Source of the DNA: GCA-002733465 sp965230525
GTDB taxonomy: Bacteria; Pseudomonadota; Gammaproteobacteria; Enterobacterales; Kangiellaceae
DNA: 64,000 nt
Assembly: GCA_965230525.1 (NCBI GenBank)
Contig: OZ246008.1
Location: 4,464,001 to 4,528,000 of the forward strand
Reading direction: 5' to 3'
Position 1 is the stretch's first letter. The number at the start of each line of letters is the position of its first letter. Below the pieces are notes generated by a model. It worked only from the letters and a program-made list of their open reading frames with translations, had not been told where the DNA came from and did not search any database. Shown here one piece after another: positions 18,472 to 26,436 of the stretch. Position numbers and translations under genes: made by a program.

Positions 18472-21400
18472 ATGAAAAATTCTAAGCCACTACTAATCAG
18501 CCTTGTCGCTCTCGCTTTCCCGGTAGCGCTCCTTATTTCAGACTCTCAATCTAATTGGGAATGTGAGGTTACGCCATCTTTGGAGCGACAAGATATACTT
18601 GCAACAATTGACTCAGAATTAGCGGCAAAATTACAAACCCTTAGAGGCATTGATCAATCAGCGCTCTGTCAAATGCCGCTGCAAAAATTATCCAAAGCGA
18701 TTGATCGAATGCATCACCCAAAACCGGACCATCCGGGAGAAGCTCGCTCCTTTCGTTATCAACAGCAATTAAGTTTTCAACAATCAACCAATCAGGGAAA
18801 GCGTACCGCATCCATTAACATTGAAAACTGGCATAAATCGAGAAATTTAGTAAATGAAAAGAAACAGCAAATTCAAGCCACCGCAGGAATAGGGCCAGAT
18901 ACGTGGCAATCCATTGGGCCGGGAAATATTGGTGGCAGAATTCGATCATTTGCATTCGATCCGGATGATAGCGAGCGAATATATGCTGGCGCGGTTGCCG
19001 GCGGTGTTTGGCTAACCGAAGATGCCGGTGGGAATTGGGCTCCGACTGATGATTTTATGGCTAACCTTTCCATTAGTAGCATAATTTTTGACCCAACCGA
19101 CAGTGATGTTATCTATGCCGGAACGGGCGAAGGCACTTTTAATATCGATAATGTTAGAGGCTTGGGAATTTTTAAGTCCAGTGACAAAGGTGTCAGTTGG
19201 GATAGCCTCGCTAACACTGCAGACAATTTTGATTTTTATTGGGTCAATCGATTAACAATTACTAACGATGCAAGCCGCGTTTTTGCCGCAACCCATACCG
19301 GCATTTGGTATAGCGACGATGGTGGTAGCAGTTGGAGTTTAGCTTCTTCCGGGAGGACTTATGATGTCGATATTAATCCTAATGACGACCAGCTTTTAGT
19401 TGCTGGTCGCCGAGGCAGCGCGTATTACTCGACCGACAAAGGTTTAAATTGGAGTCAGGCAACTGGACTTACTATATCCGCTAGTAGTCGCGTTGAAATT
19501 GCTTACTCTCGATCGAACCCCGATATCGTTTATGTTTCCGCGGATAATAACTCTGGCGAGATTTGGAAAAGTACCGATGGTGGCCAAACTTATAGTTTAA
19601 TCAATACCGGTGATTCTTATTTGGGAGGACAAGGATGGTACGACAATGCACTGTGGATTGACCCTCTTGATCCCGATCATTTGATTGTCGGCGGTATCGA
19701 TCTGTGGCGCAGTACCGACGGTGGCGTTTCGCTCACAAAAATTAGCACATGGTGGCGAGCACCTAGTTCAGCCCATGCGGATCATCATTTTATTATGGAG
19801 CATCCTGACTATGATGGGGTTAACAACAAACGAGTATTTTTTGCAAATGACGGTGGCATGTATGAAACCCCCGATGTCACTATTGCTTTAGATGATGTTG
19901 GCTGGCAAGAGCTAAATAATAGTTTAACCATTACTCAGTTCTATGGCATTGGTGTTAGTCCAGATGGAACCGTTGTGGGTGGAACCCAAGACAACGGCAC
20001 CTTAGTTTACAAAAATGATAGTGAAAATTGGACCGCCACTTTTGGTGGTGATGGTGGTTTTTCTGCCGCAGACCCAACCGATTCGAATTACTTGTATGGT
20101 GAATATGTTTACCTTCAAATCCATCGCAGTACTAATGGCGGTTCAGGTTCGAGCTATATTTTTGATAGTCAAATGGAAAACGATGGCGCCAACTTTATTG
20201 CCCCATTTATTCTCGATCCGAATGATGAAAACCGTCTGCTGGGCGGCGGTGAAAGACTATGGCAAAGCAACAATGCTAAGGCAGCCACACCGGCTTGGAG
20301 CACAATTAAAGATGCAATCGGCTCCAGTTCTCCAATTAGTGCGATTGCGGTTGCTCCTGGAAATAGTAACATTATTTATGTCGGACATAATGATGGCTCG
20401 CTCTACAAAACGCTCGACGGATTAGCTGCAACCCCAACATGGCAACAGGTAGCGAGTGTCGCGATGCCCGGTCGGTACTTGATGCGGATTGCTATCGATC
20501 CACTCGATAACAACGTGGTCTACGCTTCTTTTGGAGGCTACGAGTCGACTAACTTATGGAAAACGACTGATGGCGGTACTAGCTGGACGCTCGCTGTCGG
20601 TGTTGCGCCCAACGATATTCCGCCAGCTCCGATTCGTGCTATCGCCATCCATCCAACCAGAACCGATCACATTTATGTGGGCACTGAAGTTGGTATTTTT
20701 AGTAGTGAAGATGCCGGTTTAACCTGGGACTTAGAAAATAATGGCCCTGCTAATGTATCAGTCGATGAACTCGTGTGGGGCGATACCAATATATTATATG
20801 CTGCTACTCACGGCCGTGGCGTATTTTGGGCAAACGTGTATGACGACCAACCCGATAGCATAAACTTTGCGATGCAACAGGATGTTGAAAGAGCAACGCT
20901 CATTGAATCCGAACAACAATCAATTACCGGTCTTGGTGTTGAAGTAGATATCAGCATTAGTGGTGGAGAGTACTCACTCGGATGCACAGGAACTTATACT
21001 GGTGAAGATGGTAAAGCGAACAACGGAGACATCATTTGTGTCAGCCATACCAGCTCTGAAAACTATTATGAAAGTGTTGTAACAGAATTAACCGTTGGCT
21101 CTGAGATCTTTAGTTTTGAATCAAGAACCCTTGCAGACATAACCCCCGATCCAGTTAGCTTCAATTCGTTAGAAAATGTTGAACTCGGTGCCAGCGCCAC
21201 GTCAAACAGTGTGACCATTACCGGCATAACCAATGAAATAGACATTAGTATCGACTTGGGAGAATACAGCATTAACTGCGATAATGGCGCGTTTACTTCT
21301 GTCGCGGGAAGCATACAATTGGATGAAAGCGTTTGTGTTCGACATGCAGCGTCTGATGAACACTTTGCTGCTACGACAAGCGTGCTGACATTGGGCGATT

Positions 21401-22134
21401 CAACGGTTAGCTTTCAAACCACCACACTACCCGACACGACACCAGATGCATTTAGTTTTACCGCAGCCGAAGAAGTTGCATTGTCAGCAACGCAAACTTC
21501 AGAAGTCATTACTGCAACAGGTTTTCAAATTGATATTCCGATTTCGGTGTCAAATGGTGAATATTCTTTAGACTGTTCAGCCTCTGGATTCACTAGCGTT
21601 GCGGGACAAATTTCGCCGCAACAGACGGTTTGTATTCGACACACCTCTGCGAGTAGCTACGTTACTGAGACAGTGACCACACTTAATATCAATGGAGTAA
21701 CTGCTGACTATCGAACCACGACTTTAGCTGATAGAGAGCCCGATGATTTTAGCTTTACCTCTAATTCAAATGTTGCGCTCTCATCTGTACAAACATCCAA
21801 CACTATTACTGTGACGGGACTTGGTGTCGATGTTGAAATCAGTGTTTCGGGCGGAGAATATTCCATTGGTTGTAACAACACCTTTACTGGAGCAACTGCA
21901 ACGGTGAGTAATCAACAAACTGTCTGTGTGCGTCACACGAGTTCGTCAGCAAATAACGTCACCACAACCACAACACTTAACATTGGAACTAAATCAGCAA
22001 GTTTTACTTCTACCACAGAGCAAGAAGAAAATAGTTCAAGTGGCGGCGGTGGTAGTTTAAGCTGGATGCTTTGTTTACTGTTATTAAGCTTATTCAAAGG
22101 TTCGACGATTCGGCGTTGTCGGCCGATGAAATAA
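18472..22134 (+). CDS. Giant Asp-box beta-propeller surface protein with GlyGly-CTERM tail
   Basis: 1220 residues. After a signal peptide and an ~120-residue pro-region comes a large VPS10/sortilin-like or BNR propeller region (~residues 140-790) with about nine Asp-box motifs, for example SSDKGVSW, SDDGGSSW, STDKGLNW, STDGGQTY, TTDGGTSW. Four copies of a ~98-residue beta domain follow (~793, 892, 989, 1090), each with PDxxSF, GEYSxxC and a V/I-C-V/I-xH motif, so each has one conserved Cys pair. The tail SSSGGGGSLSWMLCLLLLSLF followed by a basic RRCR end is a GlyGly-CTERM sorting signal, which rhombosortase cleaves in other gammaproteobacteria before type II secretion to the surface. No rhombosortase gene is in this window. 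Ligand or substrate unknown. Confidence 0.88.
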   Translation: MKNSKPLLISLVALAFPVALLISDSQSNWECEVTPSLERQDILATIDSELAAKLQTLRGIDQSALCQMPLQKLSKAIDRMHHPKPDHPGEARSFRYQQQLSFQQSTNQGKRTASINIENWHKSRNLVNEKKQQIQATAGIGPDTWQSIGPGNIGGRIRSFAFDPDDSERIYAGAVAGGVWLTEDAGGNWAPTDDFMANLSISSIIFDPTDSDVIYAGTGEGTFNIDNVRGLGIFKSSDKGVSWDSLANTADNFDFYWVNRLTITNDASRVFAATHTGIWYSDDGGSSWSLASSGRTYDVDINPNDDQLLVAGRRGSAYYSTDKGLNWSQATGLTISASSRVEIAYSRSNPDIVYVSADNNSGEIWKSTDGGQTYSLINTGDSYLGGQGWYDNALWIDPLDPDHLIVGGIDLWRSTDGGVSLTKISTWWRAPSSAHADHHFIMEHPDYDGVNNKRVFFANDGGMYETPDVTIALDDVGWQELNNSLTITQFYGIGVSPDGTVVGGTQDNGTLVYKNDSENWTATFGGDGGFSAADPTDSNYLYGEYVYLQIHRSTNGGSGSSYIFDSQMENDGANFIAPFILDPNDENRLLGGGERLWQSNNAKAATPAWSTIKDAIGSSSPISAIAVAPGNSNIIYVGHNDGSLYKTLDGLAATPTWQQVASVAMPGRYLMRIAIDPLDNNVVYASFGGYESTNLWKTTDGGTSWTLAVGVAPNDIPPAPIRAIAIHPTRTDHIYVGTEVGIFSSEDAGLTWDLENNGPANVSVDELVWGDTNILYAATHGRGVFWANVYDDQPDSINFAMQQDVERATLIESEQQSITGLGVEVDISISGGEYSLGCTGTYTGEDGKANNGDIICVSHTSSENYYESVVTELTVGSEIFSFESRTLADITPDPVSFNSLENVELGASATSNSVTITGITNEIDISIDLGEYSINCDNGAFTSVAGSIQLDESVCVRHAASDEHFAATTSVLTLGDSTVSFQTTTLPDTTPDAFSFTAAEEVALSATQTSEVITATGFQIDIPISVSNGEYSLDCSASGFTSVAGQISPQQTVCIRHTSASSYVTETVTTLNINGVTADYRTTTLADREPDDFSFTSNSNVALSSVQTSNTITVTGLGVDVEISVSGGEYSIGCNNTFTGATATVSNQQTVCVRHTSSSANNVTTTTTLNIGTKSASFTSTTEQEENSSSGGGGSLSWMLCLLLLSLFKGSTIRRCRPMK

Positions 22135-22241
22135 CTGCTAACAACATCATTTCAAATTGAGATAGGTGTGAATTTTACATAGTTTTATGACTTAACAATC
22201 GTTAATATTTTTCTCATACGCTTTAACAAGGATGTTTAGGT

Positions 22242-22820
22242 ATGAATCGAAGCACTTTCTTATTTTTTGCCATTCAATCACTTCTTTTACTCGCAATTCT
22301 GATTCAAAACCTTTCCTTAAATCAGTCCGTTAATCGGCTTGAAAAAATTGTTTCACTGTCGAATGACAACTCAGCGCAAATTAACCGAACCTCAACTTTA
22401 AATACAAATACGTTTGCAAAAAATGCTCAAGCTCGACTAACAGTTGCTGAGTACGATAATGTGACTGCGTCAAGCGCTGAAGACATGGCAAATAATAGCC
22501 AAACAATGACTTCAGCAATGCATTCAGCGATGCAAAAGACCATTCAAACAACCATCGATGCCTCGATAAAAAACGCACTACAAAATGTTGAAGCATTTAA
22601 GCACGCTCAAGAAACGTCGGGCTACGCTACAGCCGATACTAGCGATGCTTTCAACTCGCCTGAATACTTCCAAGCTGAGCAACAAGTCGCCGTCTATATC
22701 GACAAAGGCCGCATCTCCGACAATGAGTTTATGGCATTGTCACAACAATTAGTACGACTCAATCCCGATGTGCGACAGAAACTGCTTACTCGATTAGCGA
22801 GGGAATTGAACAGACAGTGA
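22242..22820 (+). CDS. Membrane-anchored protein of unknown function
   Basis: 192 residues: one N-terminal transmembrane helix (FLFFAIQSLLLLAILIQNL) immediately followed by a short coiled-coil (SVNRLEKIVSL), then a Ser/Thr/Asn/Met-rich stretch and a helical C-terminus (VAVYIDKGRISDNEFMALSQQL, then VRQKLLTRLARELNRQ). AAGGATG and TAGG lie upstream of the ATG. It is probably a single-pass inner-membrane protein with a periplasmic domain. I do not recognise a family. Confidence 0.7.
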   Translation: MNRSTFLFFAIQSLLLLAILIQNLSLNQSVNRLEKIVSLSNDNSAQINRTSTLNTNTFAKNAQARLTVAEYDNVTASSAEDMANNSQTMTSAMHSAMQKTIQTTIDASIKNALQNVEAFKHAQETSGYATADTSDAFNSPEYFQAEQQVAVYIDKGRISDNEFMALSQQLVRLNPDVRQKLLTRLARELNRQ

Positions 22821-22897
22821 TTTTAACAATGCTAAAACAACGGATTTGAACTCACAAAACTAACAAACTGTATTTTCAATAAAGACAAGGAGAACTT

Positions 22898-23272
22898 ATG
22901 AAAATGTTAAAACTAGTACTTACCCTAGCCTTGCTCGGACTCCCCTTAGCAAGTCAGGCCGTTACAATCGTTAAGAATGCCGACAACAGTGGCTACGCCT
23001 ATGGCATCTTTGACCCAACATTAAGCGGTTCCATTACCTGTGCTCGCTCCCAAGGTGTCGCATATGATGGCTACTCTGCCTATACCAGTGTGTGGTGCTC
23101 GGCTTACGATGGTTCCGGCGAATCAGCGTTTTGTTTCACTAGTGATCCAGAATTTGCAAAGGCAATACAAGGCCTTAGTGATTACGGCAGGCTCTTATTT
23201 CGCTGGTCGACAACGGGTGAATGTGGCGCTTTACAAATTGCTAACTCTACCAATTACCTTCCCACCCCTTAA
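22898..23272 (+). CDS. Small secreted Cys-containing protein
   Basis: 124 residues with a clear signal peptide (MKMLKLVLTLALLGLPLASQA). The mature ~103 residues are rich in Gly, Ser, Tyr and Ala with four cysteines (ITCARS, VWCSA, AFCFT, GECGAL), consistent with two disulfides in the periplasm or outside. AAGGAGAA is well placed before the ATG and a terminator follows, so this looks like a well-expressed single gene. No family recognised. Confidence 0.75.
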   Translation: MKMLKLVLTLALLGLPLASQAVTIVKNADNSGYAYGIFDPTLSGSITCARSQGVAYDGYSAYTSVWCSAYDGSGESAFCFTSDPEFAKAIQGLSDYGRLLFRWSTTGECGALQIANSTNYLPTP

Positions 23273-23289
23273 TTTATAGCGCATTTAAG

Positions 23290-23334
23290 ACCTCGATGTT
23301 TAAGGTAGGCACTAGGTAACGTCGAGGTTTATTT
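23290..23334 (+). terminator. Intrinsic terminator
   Basis: An 11-bp stem with one G-U pair, ACCTCGATGTT (23290-23300) against AACGTCGAGGT (23318-23328), followed by TTTATTT. It ends the small secreted-protein gene. Confidence 0.75.
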
Positions 23335-23410
23335 AGCTCCTGACTTGTCAATTTAATGTCATAAATGACGGGTACTCTTTAATAACTTTAACTAGGGGAG
23401 TAAACCTAAA

Positions 23411-23587
23411 ATGCAAAATTCGCAAGATGATGACCAATTACTCGATGAGCTGTTTCCTACGACCCGTTACGCTGATCGAAAACAGAAAAATACACGTAAT
23501 AGAAAGTACAAATGGCAGCAAGTTGAAATTGCCCTAGAGAGATTAAAGTTAAAACGTGAGTTGCTAACCTATTCTCACTACCATTGA
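23411..23587 (+). CDS. Small charged protein (58 aa)
   Basis: ATG at 23411 with AGGGGAG about 12 nt upstream; 58 codons to TGA. Translation has an acidic N-terminus (QDDDQLLDELF) and a basic helical C-terminus (KWQQVEIALERLKLKREL). The acidic-then-basic layout with a final Arg/Lys-Leu helix loosely resembles the PA3496-type small proteins of gammaproteobacteria, but I cannot confirm that. It lies just downstream of a terminator and so should have its own promoter. Confidence 0.55.
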   Translation: MQNSQDDDQLLDELFPTTRYADRKQKNTRNRKYKWQQVEIALERLKLKRELLTYSHYH

Positions 23588-23624
23588 GTATTAACTAAAC
23601 ATAAATCAACAAAATGGAGATAAA

Positions 23625-23708
23625 ATGATGACCGACGTTAAAGCTAATTCGGGTGAGCTAAATAGCCAATTTAAAAAACTGATCCGCAAAAAGTTAAGGC
23701 GAAAGTAG
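23625..23708 (+). CDS. Candidate very small basic protein (27 aa)
   Basis: ATG ATG at 23625 preceded by TGGAGA at good spacing, 27 codons to TAG. The peptide ends with a highly basic stretch (KKLIRKKLRRK). It follows the 58-residue gene by 37 nt and could be in the same transcript. The ribosome binding site and base composition favour translation, but at this length a chance ORF cannot be excluded. Confidence 0.3.
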   Translation: MMTDVKANSGELNSQFKKLIRKKLRRK

Positions 23709-23782
23709 CTTCAGGTGTGCTAGCAGATAAAGTCTTTTTATATTTTTGCAGCAAAGTGCTCTTAATCGTTCTATTTCGGCCG

Positions 23783-25045
23783 TTATTTTAACAACGAAGA
23801 TACAGTTCGAGAGACATTCATAGCGCCCTCTTTTATTTCCGCCATGACTCGATTCACCGCAGAAATCTGCTCATTACTTTCATCCACACTTTGGCTAACA
23901 ATGGCCATATTGCCAGTAACATCATTGGTTAAGCCTTTATTCACTTCAACTACTTGCTCAATTTCTAAGGTTGATTGACTTGTCCTACTAGCCAAGGATC
24001 TCACTTCATCGGCAACCACCGCAAATCCTCGCCCCTGCTCTCCCGCTCTTGCTGCTTCGATGGCTGCGTTGAGCGCTAACAAGTTTGTTTGATCTGCAAT
24101 CCCTCGAATTGTTGACACAATCGTTTCAATATTGCGAGATTGCTCATTAAGTTGTTCTAGCAATTCATTGGTTTGATGCATTTGTTCATTAATAAATGAT
24201 GACTTTTCAACAGTCGCATCAAGCAACTCTTCAGCTTGTACAGATATTTGAGCTGTTTCTTCTGCAGTAGAGAATGACATTTCTGCGGCCTCCGCCACAG
24301 CCGCATTTTTTTCAACTTGTTCGGTAATTTCAGATGCAAATTTTATAATTTTTTCAACCTTTCCAGATGGCCCGACAACAGGGTTATAAGACGCTTCTAG
24401 CCAAACTTTTTTTCCTTCTGCATCAAATCGCTCAAATCTTCCTGAGCGGTATTGACCAGCTTTTAAGTTTTCCCAAAAATTTGGGTTTTCCTTATAAAAT
24501 TTGTCATTACAAAACATTCGATGGTGCTGACCTACGATGTCATTGAGTCCGTACCCCATGGTATCCAAGAAATTACGGTTTGCCTTTACGATAGTTCCAT
24601 CGGTTTCAAATTCTATGGAGGCCATTGAATTATCCAGTGCTTTTTCTATTGCTTTTAGGGCTTCAAGTTGACTAAATGACTCCGTCGCGTCAGATGCAAT
24701 TTTTCTAATATTAACCAACTGGCCATGGTTATCTAAGATCGGAAAATAGGTGGCTTCTAGCCAAATTGCTTCTCCGTTTTTCTTAACTCGCTGAAAAATA
24801 CCACGATGACATTGGCCACCGTTTAAGCGCTTCCAAAAGTCTTTGTATTCCGGGGAGGCTGCATAACTGCTCTCGCAAAAGGCGCGATGGTGCTGACCGA
24901 CAACTTCACTCCGTTCATAACCCATGGTTTCTAAGAATAATTCATTGGCTTCTACCACTTTGCCATCAGGCGTGAATAGGATTGTCGCAACATTTTGATT
25001 ATCGACTTGATAGTGGCTTCGGCTACGGCTAACTTGGATTGGCAT
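23783..25045 (-). CDS. Soluble PAS-PAS methyl-accepting chemotaxis protein (N-terminus frameshifted)
   Basis: 420 residues in this frame: PAS domain 1 (~15-125, TILFTPDGKVVEANELFLETMGY), PAS domain 2 (~130-245, IEFETDGTIVKANRNFLDTMGY), then a short MCP signalling domain with the conserved hairpin ADQTNLLALNAAIEAARAGEQGRGFAVVADEVR. There are no transmembrane helices, so it is a cytoplasmic sensor; PAS domains of this paired type often bind haem or flavin. The ATG at 25045 is probably not the native start: the residues before PAS1 (MPIQVSRSRSH) do not look like this family, whereas the -1/+1 frame reads a typical family N-terminus from an ATG at 25089 (see next entry). Either a frameshift mutation or a sequence error near 25010-25035 separates them. 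Confidence 0.85.
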   Translation of the reverse strand: MPIQVSRSRSHYQVDNQNVATILFTPDGKVVEANELFLETMGYERSEVVGQHHRAFCESSYAASPEYKDFWKRLNGGQCHRGIFQRVKKNGEAIWLEATYFPILDNHGQLVNIRKIASDATESFSQLEALKAIEKALDNSMASIEFETDGTIVKANRNFLDTMGYGLNDIVGQHHRMFCNDKFYKENPNFWENLKAGQYRSGRFERFDAEGKKVWLEASYNPVVGPSGKVEKIIKFASEITEQVEKNAAVAEAAEMSFSTAEETAQISVQAEELLDATVEKSSFINEQMHQTNELLEQLNEQSRNIETIVSTIRGIADQTNLLALNAAIEAARAGEQGRGFAVVADEVRSLASRTSQSTLEIEQVVEVNKGLTNDVTGNMAIVSQSVDESNEQISAVNRVMAEIKEGAMNVSRTVSSLLK

Positions 25046-25089
25046 ACAGCTAACTCGTCTTTGTATTTTTTATTAAGCAAACCAAACAT
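25010..25089 (-). pseudogene. Out-of-frame N-terminal segment of the PAS-MCP gene
   Basis: From the ATG at 25089 the frame encodes MFGLLNKKYKDELAVCQS and KLAVAEATIKSI, which matches the N-terminus of soluble PAS-PAS chemoreceptors (MFG.., then a short coiled coil of the DELA..CQ..LA type) running directly into PAS1. It then leaves the PAS frame near 25012-25030, where homologues would continue with D-x-N-x-A-x-I. One base inserted or lost there would restore a ~434-residue protein. Confidence 0.6.
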
Positions 25090-25288
25090 AGTATTTTGAC
25101 TACCTATCTTATTGAATTTTATGTAGAAAAACCCTATTAAAAGGATACGATTGAAGTCGTATGTTGACTTAATCAGCAAGACTCCTAAGGGCAACTGAGT
25201 GAATTGGCTTACAACCCAGATCAGTTATTAAACCTTTTAAACAATAAGTATAGTCAAAAATTTTGCATTTTTAGAAAAATCGAGAAGC

Positions 25289-26233
25289 CTACGGAGTGTT
25301 ACTCTCGGCGCTATTAGGTGTCGCTAAAACTTGACGCTCAAATTCCGTTTGCAAGTACTTTTCATCCAAAGTGAAATGCCATAACCCTTTTACTTTCCCT
25401 TTGTCTCGTGCTATTTCGCCAATGCGCCCAGGATTAAACTTTAATGGAGTCGCAATACGGTAGGCCGCAATGTCATCCTGATAAGCTAGTTTCAGGGGAA
25501 TAATTTTCCAGCCTTTGTGCCGAAGAGCATCCACCAAATCGCCGATAAACAAGGCCGAAATGTCCATTTCATGCAATAACAACACATGCTTTGGTGAGCG
25601 CCCCAAGGCCTCAATCGCCATCTGATCGTAATACTCTATACTTTGAATGAGGGTAGACACATAGAACTGGCTTGCTCGTGCCAAATCAATGGTTCCGTAC
25701 TTTTTAATAGCGTTTTGAAAAAGTACCTCAATATACCAATCATAATTATTGAGTGTAATGTAGGCATTCTTATATTGATGTTTCTCCAGTAAGTGACGTG
25801 CCCCATCACGTTTACGCTTGGTATCACCTTCTCTTAAAAAAGGAAAACGAAAATATCTTTCGAAAGTAGAAAACTGCTCAAGTGCTTTATTCGCCTTTAA
25901 GAATTCATTAGTAAACTCTTGCAATGAAATTTCATTAAAATTTGGGTGAGTATGGGTGTGGTTAGCGATGATATGTCCGGCTTTGGCATAATACTTCAAG
26001 CGCTCCACACCCTCTTGATCCAAGCGACTACTGACAGAAAAGAAGGCAACTTGATCGACGTTATGGCGTTTAAGGTTTTCGACCAAAATTTTTGCACGGG
26101 TCGGGCCGTCGAAATAGCCCGAAGCATGCCGTGGAGAGTCATCGAATGTTATCGCCAACTCTTTGGCATGGAGTGAACTAAAACTAACTAATCCTGCGAT
26201 ACAAAATATGAGAAAGCTATTAAAAAAGCGCAT
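25289..26233 (-). CDS. Exported polysaccharide deacetylase (NodB-like)
   Basis: 314 residues with a signal peptide ending LHA. The carbohydrate esterase 4 motifs are present: TFDDSP (motif 1, catalytic base and metal Asp) near residue 29, HTHTHPNF (motif 2, metal His residues) near residue 95, RFPFLREGD (motif 3) near residue 130, and LLLHEMDI (motif 5-like His) near residue 220. Predicted to remove acyl groups from a periplasmic or secreted glycan, such as peptidoglycan or chitin fragments; substrate cannot be read from sequence. It is monocistronic. Confidence 0.9.
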   Translation of the reverse strand: MRFFNSFLIFCIAGLVSFSSLHAKELAITFDDSPRHASGYFDGPTRAKILVENLKRHNVDQVAFFSVSSRLDQEGVERLKYYAKAGHIIANHTHTHPNFNEISLQEFTNEFLKANKALEQFSTFERYFRFPFLREGDTKRKRDGARHLLEKHQYKNAYITLNNYDWYIEVLFQNAIKKYGTIDLARASQFYVSTLIQSIEYYDQMAIEALGRSPKHVLLLHEMDISALFIGDLVDALRHKGWKIIPLKLAYQDDIAAYRIATPLKFNPGRIGEIARDKGKVKGLWHFTLDEKYLQTEFERQVLATPNSAESNTP

Positions 26234-26436
26234 ACTATTTGCCTATGTTGCTTCGTATGACAGGGAACGAACCTGGTCTCGATATTGAAAAACCTATAAA
26301 ACGTGGAGCTTTTATAAAAACACTCAGCACCGTCTCCTTGGTATTTTGGTTCTTTAATCTATTCGTGGCCATTCAAAGAATAAGTTCACTTGTCTCTTCC
26401 AGTCAAATCAAGTAGATTAGCCCACTAAGCTTTAAC

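Noticed and set aside
20015..20425. 136-aa ORF inside the propeller gene
   Set aside because: Out-of-frame shadow of a clear coding sequence with repeated Asp-boxes.
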